This document shows, one piece after another, positions 8,310 through 15,165 of a stretch of 18,120 bases of DNA. The stretch is from positions 1 through 18,120 of the forward strand of contig CALMXV010000070.1 of NCBI GenBank assembly GCA_937871155.1, in the 5' to 3' direction. Each line of letters opens with the position of its first letter. Within the stretch, counting starts at the first letter, position 1. Below the pieces are notes generated by a model. It was not told where the DNA came from. It did not search any database and saw nothing but the letters and a program-made list of their open reading frames with translations. The DNA is from an uncultured Taibaiella sp. (lineage in GTDB: Bacteria; Bacteroidota; Bacteroidia; Chitinophagales; Chitinophagaceae). Both the position numbers and the translations under genes were made by a program.

Positions 8310-8921
8310 ATGATGAAAGGAATAATCATAATTCTATTTAGCGGTCTCAGTTTTTCCGTCAATGCACAGTCTTATAGAGATAGCATTTATGCTCATAGAG
8401 TTCATTATAAGCAAGAGTTCATAACGGATAGCCATAGTCCATTAAAAGCAAGTGATACAGATTATTTACAATTCTTTGCTCCCAATATAAAATTTAGAGT
8501 GGTAGCAAAGTTCTTCAAGTCAAATGATACACTTCCTTTTGACATGCATACTTACAGTGGTAAACTAAAACCCTATAGGAAGTATGGAGATGTAGTATTT
8601 AGAATTGGGAAAAAACGTTGCCAATTAGAAGTTTATCAGAGCCTTGATTTGATAAAAAAAGAAGCTACTCAAGATTATTTATTTCTTCCTTTTAATGACT
8701 TGACAAATTATGCAACTACCTATGCCGGCGGCAGATATTTGGATTTAGCTCTTTCTGATATCAAAAATAGTTTGGTAATGCTAGATTTTAATAAAGCCTA
8801 TAACCCATACTGTGCCTTTGCGTCTGGTTACTCTTGTCCTATTCCACCTGTCGCGAATCGATTAACGGTTGCTATCAAAGCCGGTGAAAAACTTTTTGGG
8901 AATGCCGTTGAAGAAAAATAG
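8310..8921 (+). CDS. DUF1684 domain-containing secreted protein
   Basis: About 203 residues. The start is a tandem ATG ATG at 8310/8313, followed by a hydrophobic segment and a signal-peptidase-like site (SFSVNAQ-S), so the protein is probably exported to the periplasm. An in-frame TTG at 8196 would extend it by 38 residues but would bury the signal peptide and cross the presumed promoter. The DUF1684 core is clear: the acidic FFAPN start, YRKYGDVVFRIGKK, YLFLPFNDLTN, GGRYLDL, then DFNKAYNPYCAF and SCPIPPVANRLTVAIKAGE with its conserved cysteines. Domain function is unknown. It is followed 35 bases later by the thiamine-binding-type gene, probably in one transcript. Divergent from htpG. Confidence 0.87.
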   Translation: MMKGIIIILFSGLSFSVNAQSYRDSIYAHRVHYKQEFITDSHSPLKASDTDYLQFFAPNIKFRVVAKFFKSNDTLPFDMHTYSGKLKPYRKYGDVVFRIGKKRCQLEVYQSLDLIKKEATQDYLFLPFNDLTNYATTYAGGRYLDLALSDIKNSLVMLDFNKAYNPYCAFASGYSCPIPPVANRLTVAIKAGEKLFGNAVEEK

Positions 8922-8956
8922 TTTTGATTCCGTTATTCTTAAAAAAATGAAAATTA

Positions 8957-9253
8957 ATGTCGCAAAAAGTAAACTTAGCCATTCAAGTATTGCCACTTGG
9001 AATAGCCAAAAAAGAAGCCTATAAAATCATCGATGAAGCTATAAAATGTATCAAACGTTCTGGCCATAACTATGCAGTGAGTGCTTTTGAAACCACTATT
9101 GAAGGGACTTATGACGAAGTGATGGAAGTCTTGGAAGATATTCAATTAGCTTGTAAAAAGGCAGGTGCAACTGAAGTGCTTATAAATATGAAATTACAAC
9201 GTTCTTTTGTCAAAGATATTTTTATAAGTGATAAAACAGGTAAGTACGCATAA
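8957..9253 (+). CDS. MTH1187/YkoF-type thiamine-binding domain protein
   Basis: A 98-residue single-domain protein of the MTH1187/YkoF family (DUF77), a ferredoxin-like fold that forms tetramers and in some members binds thiamine or its precursor HMP. Family hallmarks are the opening strand VNLAIQVLPLG, the helix EAYKIIDEAIKCIKRSG, the central AVSAFETTIEGTYDEVMEVL and the KAGATEVLINMKL strand. Length is normal for a stand-alone domain. No thiamine transport or synthesis genes are next to it, so ligand and role are inference. It sits 35 bases after the DUF1684 gene, likely in the same transcript, which ends at the hairpin starting at 9318. The ATG at 8957 matches the family start; no SD is present. 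Confidence 0.82.
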   Translation: MSQKVNLAIQVLPLGIAKKEAYKIIDEAIKCIKRSGHNYAVSAFETTIEGTYDEVMEVLEDIQLACKKAGATEVLINMKLQRSFVKDIFISDKTGKYA

Positions 9254-9317
9254 AGGTAAAAAAGGAAGCAACTATAAAATTGTCCTTTAAAATAGTTGAA
9301 AGGTTTATATTACTATA

Positions 9318-9360
9318 AGAGGCTGTACGAAAAATTTCGACAGCCTCTATTTTGTAAGTT
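9318..9360 (+). terminator. Intrinsic terminator after the thiamine-binding-type gene
   Basis: AGAGGCTGT at 9318-9326 pairs with ACAGCCTCT at 9340-9348. A bulged A then leads into a further CGAA/TTCG stem. The hairpin is followed by ATTTTGTAAGTTTT. The minus-strand flank is also A/T-rich, so it might help end the lipoprotein gene, but that gene stops 120 bases away. Confidence 0.75.
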
Positions 9361-9468
9361 TTGATTGTATCTATCCAGATACAGTTGTTCTGTTCAATTA
9401 TTCAATTAACAAGAGGATTGTCTTACTTTTCGGACACTCTTTATTCTCTTAATGACCTTGAGATAAAC

Positions 9469-10596
9469 TTAGTAAATTGAATTACCACTAATAGAAGAAG
9501 TAATGTTTGAAGCACCTTTTGTATTATCAACAACAGGCGAACATTCAATTAATCCATTGATATTTTGTTTCCAGATTAGGTTGCCTGTTTCTGGATCTAA
9601 ACAATAAAAATATTTATCAAAGCTTCCAAAATAAAGTTTATTATCATACACTAATGGAGAAGATTTTATAAGTCCTTTTGTTGTATGTCTCCATTTTACT
9701 ACTCCGTCAATCACGTTTACGGCATACAGATTATAGTCAAGGCTGCCAATATATAGGATTTGATTGTAAGCAAATACAGAAGAGGAGAGGCGATCATTTA
9801 AGTAGATAGGTTCCCAGCGAGGTAAGCCAGCAATAGCATCTAAACAATAAAGTTTTCCATCATCACTTCCAAAAATACAGTTGCCACCATATAGAATAGG
9901 AGATGTATTTATCATACCACCTGTAGCATATTCCCATACTTTAGTACCGTCAAAAATACTTAGCTTATACATTTTATTGTCTTTACAGCCAATGTAAACA
10001 AAAGAATCTTTCACAACTGGCGAAGAGGTAAACGCTGTTCCACTAGTAAAACTCCATACAGTTGCTCCATTTTTCTTATCAATAGCATATACAGCACCAT
10101 CGCTACAGCCGAAAACTATAACCGTATCAAAAACTGTGGCAGAAGAGAAAATACCCGCTCCAAATGATGCCTGCCAATTCATTTTATCTGTAGTGATATC
10201 ATAAGAGTAGAAGTTGTTATCACCGGCTCCGAAGTAGATGTTGTTCCCTTCACCGGTAGGTGTAGCTATTACTTGACCTGGTATAAAATAGGTGGCTAAT
10301 GAAACTCCAGTTTTAGCATCTAACTTAGAAATTCTTCCATTCTCACCTGTAACAAATACGAAATTCTTTAGCACTAAAGGAGATGCTTGAATATTAGCCC
10401 CAACAAAAAATTCCCATTTCTTATCTCCTGAATTTGGATCAAGTGCATAGACAAAGCCATTTTGACTACCTATTATGACACTTGGTGTGTAGTTACTCAC
10501 AAGAGGTAAATCGTCACTAATTTCTTTTTTACAAGAGGAGAAAAATGGTAAGAGAGCAATAACAATAATTAGTACCTGATTAAAACGGATTTGCAT
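9469..10596 (-). CDS. PQQ-like beta-propeller lipoprotein
   Basis: A 375-residue predicted lipoprotein with a short hydrophobic signal ending FFSSC-KK; Cys22 is the likely lipidated residue, followed by charged and acidic residues. The rest is eight consecutive repeats of about 40 residues of the PQQ/BamB type, with the recurring pattern YALDxxxGxxxW, then SSPxxxxxxxYxGxxD. An extra strand at the start (SVIIGSQNG) could close an eight-bladed propeller. No catalytic PQQ-dehydrogenase residues or cytochrome domain are visible, so it is more likely a scaffold than an enzyme. It could be the BamB-like partner of outer-membrane assembly, but BamB genes have other neighbours and this one stands alone. 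Not identified more precisely. No clear terminator directly follows. Confidence 0.82.
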   Translation of the reverse strand: MQIRFNQVLIIVIALLPFFSSCKKEISDDLPLVSNYTPSVIIGSQNGFVYALDPNSGDKKWEFFVGANIQASPLVLKNFVFVTGENGRISKLDAKTGVSLATYFIPGQVIATPTGEGNNIYFGAGDNNFYSYDITTDKMNWQASFGAGIFSSATVFDTVIVFGCSDGAVYAIDKKNGATVWSFTSGTAFTSSPVVKDSFVYIGCKDNKMYKLSIFDGTKVWEYATGGMINTSPILYGGNCIFGSDDGKLYCLDAIAGLPRWEPIYLNDRLSSSVFAYNQILYIGSLDYNLYAVNVIDGVVKWRHTTKGLIKSSPLVYDNKLYFGSFDKYFYCLDPETGNLIWKQNINGLIECSPVVDNTKGASNITSSISGNSIY

Positions 10597-10673
10597 AATG
10601 CCTGAAAGTTAGAAAATATATTGATGCAAAATAATGGTTTTAGTTTTTTATTGCAAGCAATCTTTAAATTAAA

Positions 10674-10699
10674 AATCCGGTAAAGAAAATTACCGGATT
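10674..10699 (-). terminator. Intrinsic terminator after hpf
   Basis: A perfect 10-bp stem, AATCCGGTAA at 10674-10683 with TTACCGGATT at 10690-10699, and a 6-base loop. On the minus strand it runs into TTTAATTTAAAG, a U-rich tail. It sits 25 bases beyond the hpf stop codon. Confidence 0.85.
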
Positions 10700-10723
10700 A
10701 TAATATCAAAAAATCAACTGGTT

Positions 10724-11023
10724 TTAAGCTAATGCTTTTTCTTTTTGGCGTTTAAGTTGTTCGGCCATAGAGTCAAGGGCTTTATCAAAAGATTCCTCAA
10801 ATGTCTTTGTACTTTGCTTTACAAAATAAGAGTGTTTTGGTACATACACTTTGATTTCTGCAATTTTATCCTTGATGTTGTGTGCTACATTATCCAACTT
10901 TAAATAGACTTCTACGTCAATGATACGGTCATGGAAGGTACTTAGTTTCACAATTTTCTTCTGTACATGTTCTAGTAATTTAGCATCTGCATCAAAGTGT
11001 ACGGTTCTGATTTGTACGTTCAT
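10724..11023 (-). CDS. hpf: Ribosome hibernation-promoting factor, short HPF/RaiA family
   Basis: A 99-residue protein of the HPF/YfiA family, which binds the decoding centre of the 30S subunit in slow growth and keeps ribosomes inactive. The beta-alpha-beta-beta-beta-alpha fold is readable: MNVQIRTVHF, the helix DADAKLLEHVQKKIVKL, strands DVEVYLKLD, KIAEIKVYVP and YFVKQSTKTFEESFDKALDSMAEQLKRQK. It lacks the C-terminal dimerisation domain of long HPF, so it is the short type. It follows the xer gene by 58 bases and rpsU further upstream, an arrangement I recognise from Bacteroidota, and ends in a strong terminator, making rpsU-xer-hpf a probable transcription unit. Whether it dimerises ribosomes (HPF-like) or keeps them as monomers (RaiA-like) cannot be told. 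Confidence 0.9.
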   Translation of the reverse strand: MNVQIRTVHFDADAKLLEHVQKKIVKLSTFHDRIIDVEVYLKLDNVAHNIKDKIAEIKVYVPKHSYFVKQSTKTFEESFDKALDSMAEQLKRQKEKALA

Positions 11024-11081
11024 AATAATGAATCTTTAAGTGGTTAAAAAATAAATGAATTTTGTAGATTTTAAATCATAG

Positions 11082-11975
11082 TTAGCCTTTTGGATGGTTC
11101 AATTTATGGATTTCTTTTAGCTTATCGATGTTAATGTGAGTATAAATTTGAGTAGCGGCTAAACTAGAATGACCCAATAGGTCTTTTATAGCTTGAATGT
11201 TAGCGCCGTTTTTCAATAAATGTGTAGCGAAACTGTGTCTTAGTATATGTGGGCTTTTCTTTTTTTGAGTTGTAACAGCACTTAAATATTGTTTGGCTAT
11301 TCGATATACATAATGAGGATAGAGTGCTTCTCCATTTTCTAATTGTAGTAAGTTGTTTGAATTTATGAAACCCATCGCATTCTTATATTCTATATACTCC
11401 TTAAGAGAATGAAGTAGCGATTTGCTCAGAGGTATTAACCGTTCTTTATTGCCTTTCCCTAAAACTCGTAATTGTTGTAACGACCATTCAATGCTAGAAT
11501 CTTTTAAATTTATCAATTCAGCTCTACGCATGCCGGTTTGGTATAAAAGCTCACATATCAGTTGATCGGTTTTGCCTTTTAGTCCGGTTCCAAAATCTAG
11601 TTCATTTAATAATAGCTCAGCTTCAGTTTCTTTAATTGATGAGGGTAGTCTTTCTTCTGAAACGCGAAGAGTATGAAGTTTTTTAAGTGGATTTTGTTTT
11701 ATGATATCTTTTGTCAGCAGATATTTATAAAAGCTATTAAGTGTTGAAAGTTTTCTATTGATAGTTCTAGTTTTTTGCTCATCATTTTTCAATGAAGCCA
11801 ACCAGCTACGAATTTGGTAGTGGTTTACATGAGGGATTGTAAGGTCGGGGTAGTTGTATTGAATGAATTTTAAAAACTCATTCATATCATTCTCATAAGC
11901 ACAAAGAGTATGTGGTGAATATCTTTTTTCAAAGCGGATAAAGTGTAGGTAATCTGTTATGCAAGCGTCACTCAT
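11082..11975 (-). CDS. Tyrosine recombinase, XerC/XerD type
   Basis: A 297-residue tyrosine recombinase. The N-terminal SAM-like core-binding domain (about 1-85) includes RYSPHTLCAYENDMNEF. The catalytic domain has Arg in TGMRRAEL, Lys in LGKGNKER, His-x-x-Arg in HILRHSFATHL, His in LLGHSS and the nucleophile Tyr in TQIYTHI. All six catalytic positions are intact. Length and the lack of a zinc or AP2-like N-terminal arm fit a chromosomal Xer protein rather than a phage or conjugative integrase. Its place between rpsU and hpf, a housekeeping setting, supports that. I chose the ATG at 11975; the frame extends to 12011, but that stretch contains the inverted repeat at 11991-12020 and is not conserved in Xer proteins. 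Assignment to XerC versus XerD is not certain. Confidence 0.88.
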   Translation of the reverse strand: MSDACITDYLHFIRFEKRYSPHTLCAYENDMNEFLKFIQYNYPDLTIPHVNHYQIRSWLASLKNDEQKTRTINRKLSTLNSFYKYLLTKDIIKQNPLKKLHTLRVSEERLPSSIKETEAELLLNELDFGTGLKGKTDQLICELLYQTGMRRAELINLKDSSIEWSLQQLRVLGKGNKERLIPLSKSLLHSLKEYIEYKNAMGFINSNNLLQLENGEALYPHYVYRIAKQYLSAVTTQKKKSPHILRHSFATHLLKNGANIQAIKDLLGHSSLAATQIYTHINIDKLKEIHKLNHPKG

Positions 11976-11990
11976 AAACAAAAAGAATCT

Positions 11991-12020
11991 CGTCATGTAA
12001 ATATATGACATTACATGACG
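11991..12020. repeat. Perfect inverted repeat between rpsU and xer
   Basis: CGTCATGTAA at 11991-12000 and TTACATGACG at 12011-12020 are perfect inverted copies with a 10-base spacer containing a further TATGACA. On the minus strand the hairpin is followed by AGATTCTTTTTG, so it may be an attenuator or processing site between rpsU and xer rather than a full terminator. A protein-binding site is another possibility. Confidence 0.7.
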
Positions 12021-12049
12021 AAATAAAAGCTATTTATAAAAATAACTGC

Positions 12050-12247
12050 TTAAAGTTCTACTTTGCCAGAAAGTATTTGCTGCTTGTAAATAGCTTTTAA
12101 TACTTCTGTACGACGGCGAATAGATGGCTTAGTAAAGGATTGACGATTGCGCAACTGATTTAGGGTACGAGATTTTTCGTATTTTTTCTTGTACTTTTTA
12201 AGCGCTTTATCAATATTTTCACAGTCTTTTGAATCAATTATCAACAT
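12050..12247 (-). CDS. rpsU: 30S ribosomal protein S21 (bS21)
   Basis: A 65-residue bS21, a small basic protein of the 30S platform near the 3' end of 16S rRNA. The sequence is rich in Lys/Arg with the family core ALKKYKKKYEKSRTLNQLRNR and the Bacteroidota-type segment SFTKPSIRRRTEVLKAIYKQ. Tyr54 is present; as I recall, in the Flavobacterium ribosome structure this tyrosine helps hold the anti-SD tail away from mRNA. The gene has a full -33/-7 promoter and a leader of about 25-28 nt, and is the only annotated full-length gene here with a clear SD, which suggests translational feedback through bS21 itself (inference). It is followed by xer and hpf on the same strand. Confidence 0.95.
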   Translation of the reverse strand: MLIIDSKDCENIDKALKKYKKKYEKSRTLNQLRNRQSFTKPSIRRRTEVLKAIYKQQILSGKVEL

Positions 12248-12256
12248 AATAGTTAT

Positions 12257-12266
12257 ACCCCCTTTT
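12257..12266 (-). promoter_or_regulatory. Strong Shine-Dalgarno of rpsU
   Basis: On the minus strand AAAAGGGGGT ends 9-10 bases before the rpsU ATG. It can pair with the 16S tail ACCTCCTTT over about nine positions with one G-U. Other gene starts in the window lack such a site, so it is exceptional here. Confidence 0.8.
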
Positions 12267-12278
12267 ACTTTGGGAATG

Positions 12279-12309
12279 CAAAGGTAATAATTACTAGTGT
12301 AAATTCAAA
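12279..12309 (-). promoter_or_regulatory. Bacteroidota-type promoter of rpsU
   Basis: Read on the minus strand: TTTG (12309-12306), a 19-base spacer, then TACCTTTG (12286-12279). Both elements are perfect consensus. Predicted transcript start about 12272-12275. Confidence 0.85.
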
Positions 12310-12395
12310 TTATTTTTTAAACATTATAGAGTCTGTTTTACCTCAATAAAATTCCCAGTCATTTATTAAATCTATTCTTCAACGCTTTTTATTTA

Positions 12396-12426
12396 TTGGT
12401 AGGATGGTTGGTAAAAAATATTTTTG
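12396..12426 (+). promoter_or_regulatory. Bacteroidota-type promoter of the DUF983 gene
   Basis: TTG at 12396-12398, a 20-base spacer, then TATTTTTG at 12419-12426, a perfect TAnnTTTG. The predicted transcript start lies only about 8-11 bases before the ATG at 12441, giving a very short leader. It faces away from the rpsU promoter. Confidence 0.7.
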
Positions 12427-12440
12427 CAAAAATTTTTAAA

Positions 12441-12842
12441 ATGCAGACAAAAGAAAAGGGGATTCTTTCAAGTATTTTTCAGATGAAATGCCCAAAATGC
12501 AGAACGGGAAATATGTTTAGTACCCCAAGTATCTTTCCTTTAAAAGATTTATTAAAAATGCCTGAAAGATGCACTACTTGTAGTCAGAAAATGGAAATTG
12601 AAGTAGGTTTTTACTATGGTACCGGCTATGTAAGTTATGCATTGACTCTTTTAATCCTAGCACTTGTTTTTGTATTTTATGGTCTATTTTTCGGATTGAG
12701 CTATAAAAACAATAGTGTGTTTATTGCATTAGGGATAGCTATTTCTTTGGTGGTTTTATTACAGCCCTGGTTAATGAGAATATCTAGAGTTCTATATTTA
12801 TACCTTTTTGTAAAATACGACAAACAAGCTTCTAAAGAATAA
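12441..12842 (+). CDS. DUF983 family zinc-ribbon membrane protein
   Basis: A 133-residue protein of the DUF983 family. An N-terminal four-cysteine zinc-ribbon-like motif (Cys17, Cys20 in CPKC; Cys44, Cys47 in CTTC) is followed by EVGFYYGTGYVSYAL and two transmembrane helices separated by a short loop, then a basic C-terminal tail. The family is widespread and uncharacterised. The frame is open back to a TTG at 12396, but that TTG is the -33 element of the promoter, so I take the ATG at 12441. The gene is divergent from rpsU and converges on the MBL-fold gene, so it is probably transcribed alone. Metal binding is inferred from the cysteines only. Confidence 0.85.
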   Translation: MQTKEKGILSSIFQMKCPKCRTGNMFSTPSIFPLKDLLKMPERCTTCSQKMEIEVGFYYGTGYVSYALTLLILALVFVFYGLFFGLSYKNNSVFIALGIAISLVVLLQPWLMRISRVLYLYLFVKYDKQASKE

Positions 12843-12899
12843 ACTGTAGGTCTAAACAAAGGTTGAAATTTTTGAAAGTGAACTATAAAATATTTTGAC

Positions 12900-13763
12900 T
12901 TATAGCCCTTTTTCAAGTTTAGAATCAAGTTCAGACAGCATAAATGTTTCTTTAAGTTTTATCCTTCCCTCCACTTCATGTACGGTGGCACATTCTATTT
13001 TAGGATCGTGTTCAAAGAATAATATCCAATTTTCTTTAGCCGCTAAGCCCAATAGTTTTTTCTTTTCAGATAAAGTATCCAAAGGACGCATATCATAAGA
13101 CATTACCCATGGCATAGATATATGGGCTATGCTTGGAAGCAGGTCTGCACAAAACAAAATCTTTACTCCATTATAATGAATTAATGGAAGCATCATTTGG
13201 TCAGTATGTCCGTTTGCTAATTCAATTGCGATTTCTGGTTGCCAAAATTGTCCATCAGAAGCTGTAACATATTGCATTTTCCCACTTTCTCGAATTGGGA
13301 TAATATTTTCTTTCAAAAAAGAAGCTTTTTCTCGTTCATTGGGCTGAAGTGAACCCGCAAAATGTGTTTCATTTACCCAATATGTGGCATTAGGAAACGC
13401 AGGCAATAACTTTTCATCTATCTTAGATATTGCACCCCCACAATGGTCAAAATGTAAATGAGTAAGAAAGACATCTGTTATATCATTCCCGTTAAAACCA
13501 TGTAAGGCAAGGTTTTTCTCAATGCTATCCTTTCCATGTGGATGAAAATGGCTAAAGAATTTTTCATCTTGTTTGGTGCCCATGCCGGTATCAATCAATA
13601 TTTTTTTGGTATCAGTCACTACCAATAAGCAACGCATTGCCCATTGGCACATATTATTTTCATCTGAAGGGTTTTGTTTTTGCCACATTGATTTTGGCAC
13701 TACACCATGCATAGCACCACCATCTAATTTAAAATAGCCTGCATTGATTGTATATAATTTCAT
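12900..13763 (-). CDS. MBL-fold metallo-hydrolase (lactonase-like)
   Basis: A 287-residue metallo-beta-lactamase-fold hydrolase. All metal ligands are present: His102-x-His104-x-Asp106-His107 in THLHFDHCGG, His186 in NGHTDQM, Asp207 in FCADLLPS and His252 in FFEHD, preceded by the LIDTGMG strand. The layout resembles the AiiA/AttM acyl-homoserine-lactone lactonase group and related hydrolases, but no residue set proves that substrate, so only a generic hydrolase call is safe. No signal peptide, so it is cytosolic. It is the last of three minus-strand genes, 22 bases after the MFS transporter gene, and converges with DUF983. The ATG at 13763 gives a natural MKLYTINAG start. Confidence 0.88.
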   Translation of the reverse strand: MKLYTINAGYFKLDGGAMHGVVPKSMWQKQNPSDENNMCQWAMRCLLVVTDTKKILIDTGMGTKQDEKFFSHFHPHGKDSIEKNLALHGFNGNDITDVFLTHLHFDHCGGAISKIDEKLLPAFPNATYWVNETHFAGSLQPNEREKASFLKENIIPIRESGKMQYVTASDGQFWQPEIAIELANGHTDQMMLPLIHYNGVKILFCADLLPSIAHISMPWVMSYDMRPLDTLSEKKKLLGLAAKENWILFFEHDPKIECATVHEVEGRIKLKETFMLSELDSKLEKGL

Positions 13764-13785
13764 CTTGTTACTTTTTATTGGAGAG

Positions 13786-15114
13786 TTATGAAAGGGATTG
13801 CTTTTTCGTTATTAGAATTACATAAATAAGAAAGGAGGCTCCTAATGCAAAAAACATAATCAAGGCTAAGATACTGTTTCGCATTGTTCCAGTTAGTTCA
13901 TGTACCAATCCGAAAGTAAACATACCTAAAACAATTGCTACTTTTTCGGTTACATCATAAAAGCTGAAGTATGATGTAGTGTCTTGTGTTACCGGCATCA
14001 TTTTAGAATAGGTGGAGCGACTTAATGATTGAATACCCCCCATGACTAAGCCTACTACTGCAGCTAGGAGATAAAACTCTGTAGGAGTAGTAGTATAGTA
14101 AGCAGCAATACAAATACCTATCCAGATGATGACAACACCTAACAACACATTGAAATTTCCCCATAAAGAAGAAAGTTTAGCCATCAATAAGGCTCCTGCA
14201 ATAGCTACTAGTTGTATGATAAGTATAGTAGTGATTAATTCTTGCATGCCTAATAAACTACCATCAGCTTTTTTGATTTCTGAGCTACCAAAAATTGTTG
14301 CAGCAAGCATCACCGTTTGAACACCCATACTATACAAAAAGAAGGCGATCAAGTAAGTTTTAAGGACTTTTAGTTGTTTTATTTGAGTTGCTATTTTTTT
14401 TAACTCTTTAAAACCATTTGTGAGTAAGTTATATTCCGGATGTTGCTCAGCAGGCTGTCCTTTTGGAAGAATAAAATAGGGTATTAGTCCAAAACCAAGC
14501 CACCAAAGTCCTACAAGCAAAAAAGAAAAACGTATTGGAAAACTTTCATCTGAAAAAGCAGCAGCATTAAGCACCAACACTAAACAAACAATTTGTAACA
14601 GAACACTGCCAATATAGCCATAGGAATATCCTTGAGCACTAAGTTTATCACGCTCTTCTTTTCTAGCAATTTCTGGTAAATAAGCATTATAAAAAACTAA
14701 ACTACCACAATAGCCAATTGCCGCCAATGTAGAACATAGCAGCCCCCAGCTTACAGTTTCTCGTTTGAAAAAGAACAAACCCATACATGCTAATGAACCG
14801 AGTGTGCAGAAAAATTGCATAAACATCTTCTTATTGCCTTTATAGTCTGCAATAGAAGAAAGGATAGGGGAGAGCAATGCTATAATGAAGTAAGCAAAGG
14901 CTATTGTATAATCAAAGAGAGCCCCATTTTTAAAACTATGTCCTAGTAAAACCACTTCATCATTTATTACTTTCCCATTACCATCTTTTAATGAAGTAAC
15001 TGCCATATAATAAGCAGGGAAAATAGTAGAAGTAATAACTAAGTTGTAGGCACTATTTGCCCAATCATACATCGCCCATGCACGATGTAGTTTTTTGTTA
15101 GAGGGTGCTAGCAT
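13786..15114 (-). CDS. MFS transporter, UMF1/Atg22-like family
   Basis: A 442-residue polytopic membrane protein with about twelve hydrophobic segments. The N-terminal motif AWAMYDWANSAYNLVI is the hallmark of the UMF1/Atg22-like major facilitator group (fungal Atg22 exports amino acids from the vacuole). GGIQSLSRSTYSKMMP in the second half is another strong signature. A cytoplasmic loop in the middle (about 220-245) separates the two six-helix halves. The bacterial substrate is unknown. It lies 51 bases after the SPFH gene and 22 bases before the MBL-fold gene, all on the minus strand, suggesting a transcription unit. The ATG at 15114 is the only sensible start ahead of the motif. Confidence 0.9.
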   Translation of the reverse strand: MLAPSNKKLHRAWAMYDWANSAYNLVITSTIFPAYYMAVTSLKDGNGKVINDEVVLLGHSFKNGALFDYTIAFAYFIIALLSPILSSIADYKGNKKMFMQFFCTLGSLACMGLFFFKRETVSWGLLCSTLAAIGYCGSLVFYNAYLPEIARKEERDKLSAQGYSYGYIGSVLLQIVCLVLVLNAAAFSDESFPIRFSFLLVGLWWLGFGLIPYFILPKGQPAEQHPEYNLLTNGFKELKKIATQIKQLKVLKTYLIAFFLYSMGVQTVMLAATIFGSSEIKKADGSLLGMQELITTILIIQLVAIAGALLMAKLSSLWGNFNVLLGVVIIWIGICIAAYYTTTPTEFYLLAAVVGLVMGGIQSLSRSTYSKMMPVTQDTTSYFSFYDVTEKVAIVLGMFTFGLVHELTGTMRNSILALIMFFALGASFLIYVILITKKQSLS

Positions 15115-15165
15115 TTACTTTAAATGTAGAGCAATTGATTACTTTAAATTTTTAAGGTTTTTTCT

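Noticed and set aside
10610..10660. Promoter for the beta-propeller lipoprotein (TTG, 20-base spacer, TATTTTGC on the minus strand)
   Set aside because: The -7 element is one base short of TAnnTTTG, so it is suggestive but not strong enough to annotate.
10597..10723. tRNA genes expected downstream of hpf from gene order in related genomes
   Set aside because: Only the hpf terminator and A/T-rich sequence are present; no cloverleaf or T-loop GTTCGA-type sequence is seen on either strand.
11976..12011. Upstream starts for the xer recombinase (12011, 11996)
   Set aside because: The extra residues (MSYIYMTRFFLF) are not Xer-like and are encoded by the inverted repeat; the ATG at 11975 gives a normal N-terminus.
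12396..12440. N-terminal extension of the DUF983 protein from a TTG at 12396
   Set aside because: This TTG is the -33 promoter element, and TATTTTTG at 12419-12426 lies inside the extension, so it would not be transcribed.
12883..12905. CTATAA ... TTATAG hairpin between convergent DUF983 and MBL genes
   Set aside because: Only six A/T-rich pairs, overlapping the MBL stop codon, with no clear U-tract; not a credible terminator.
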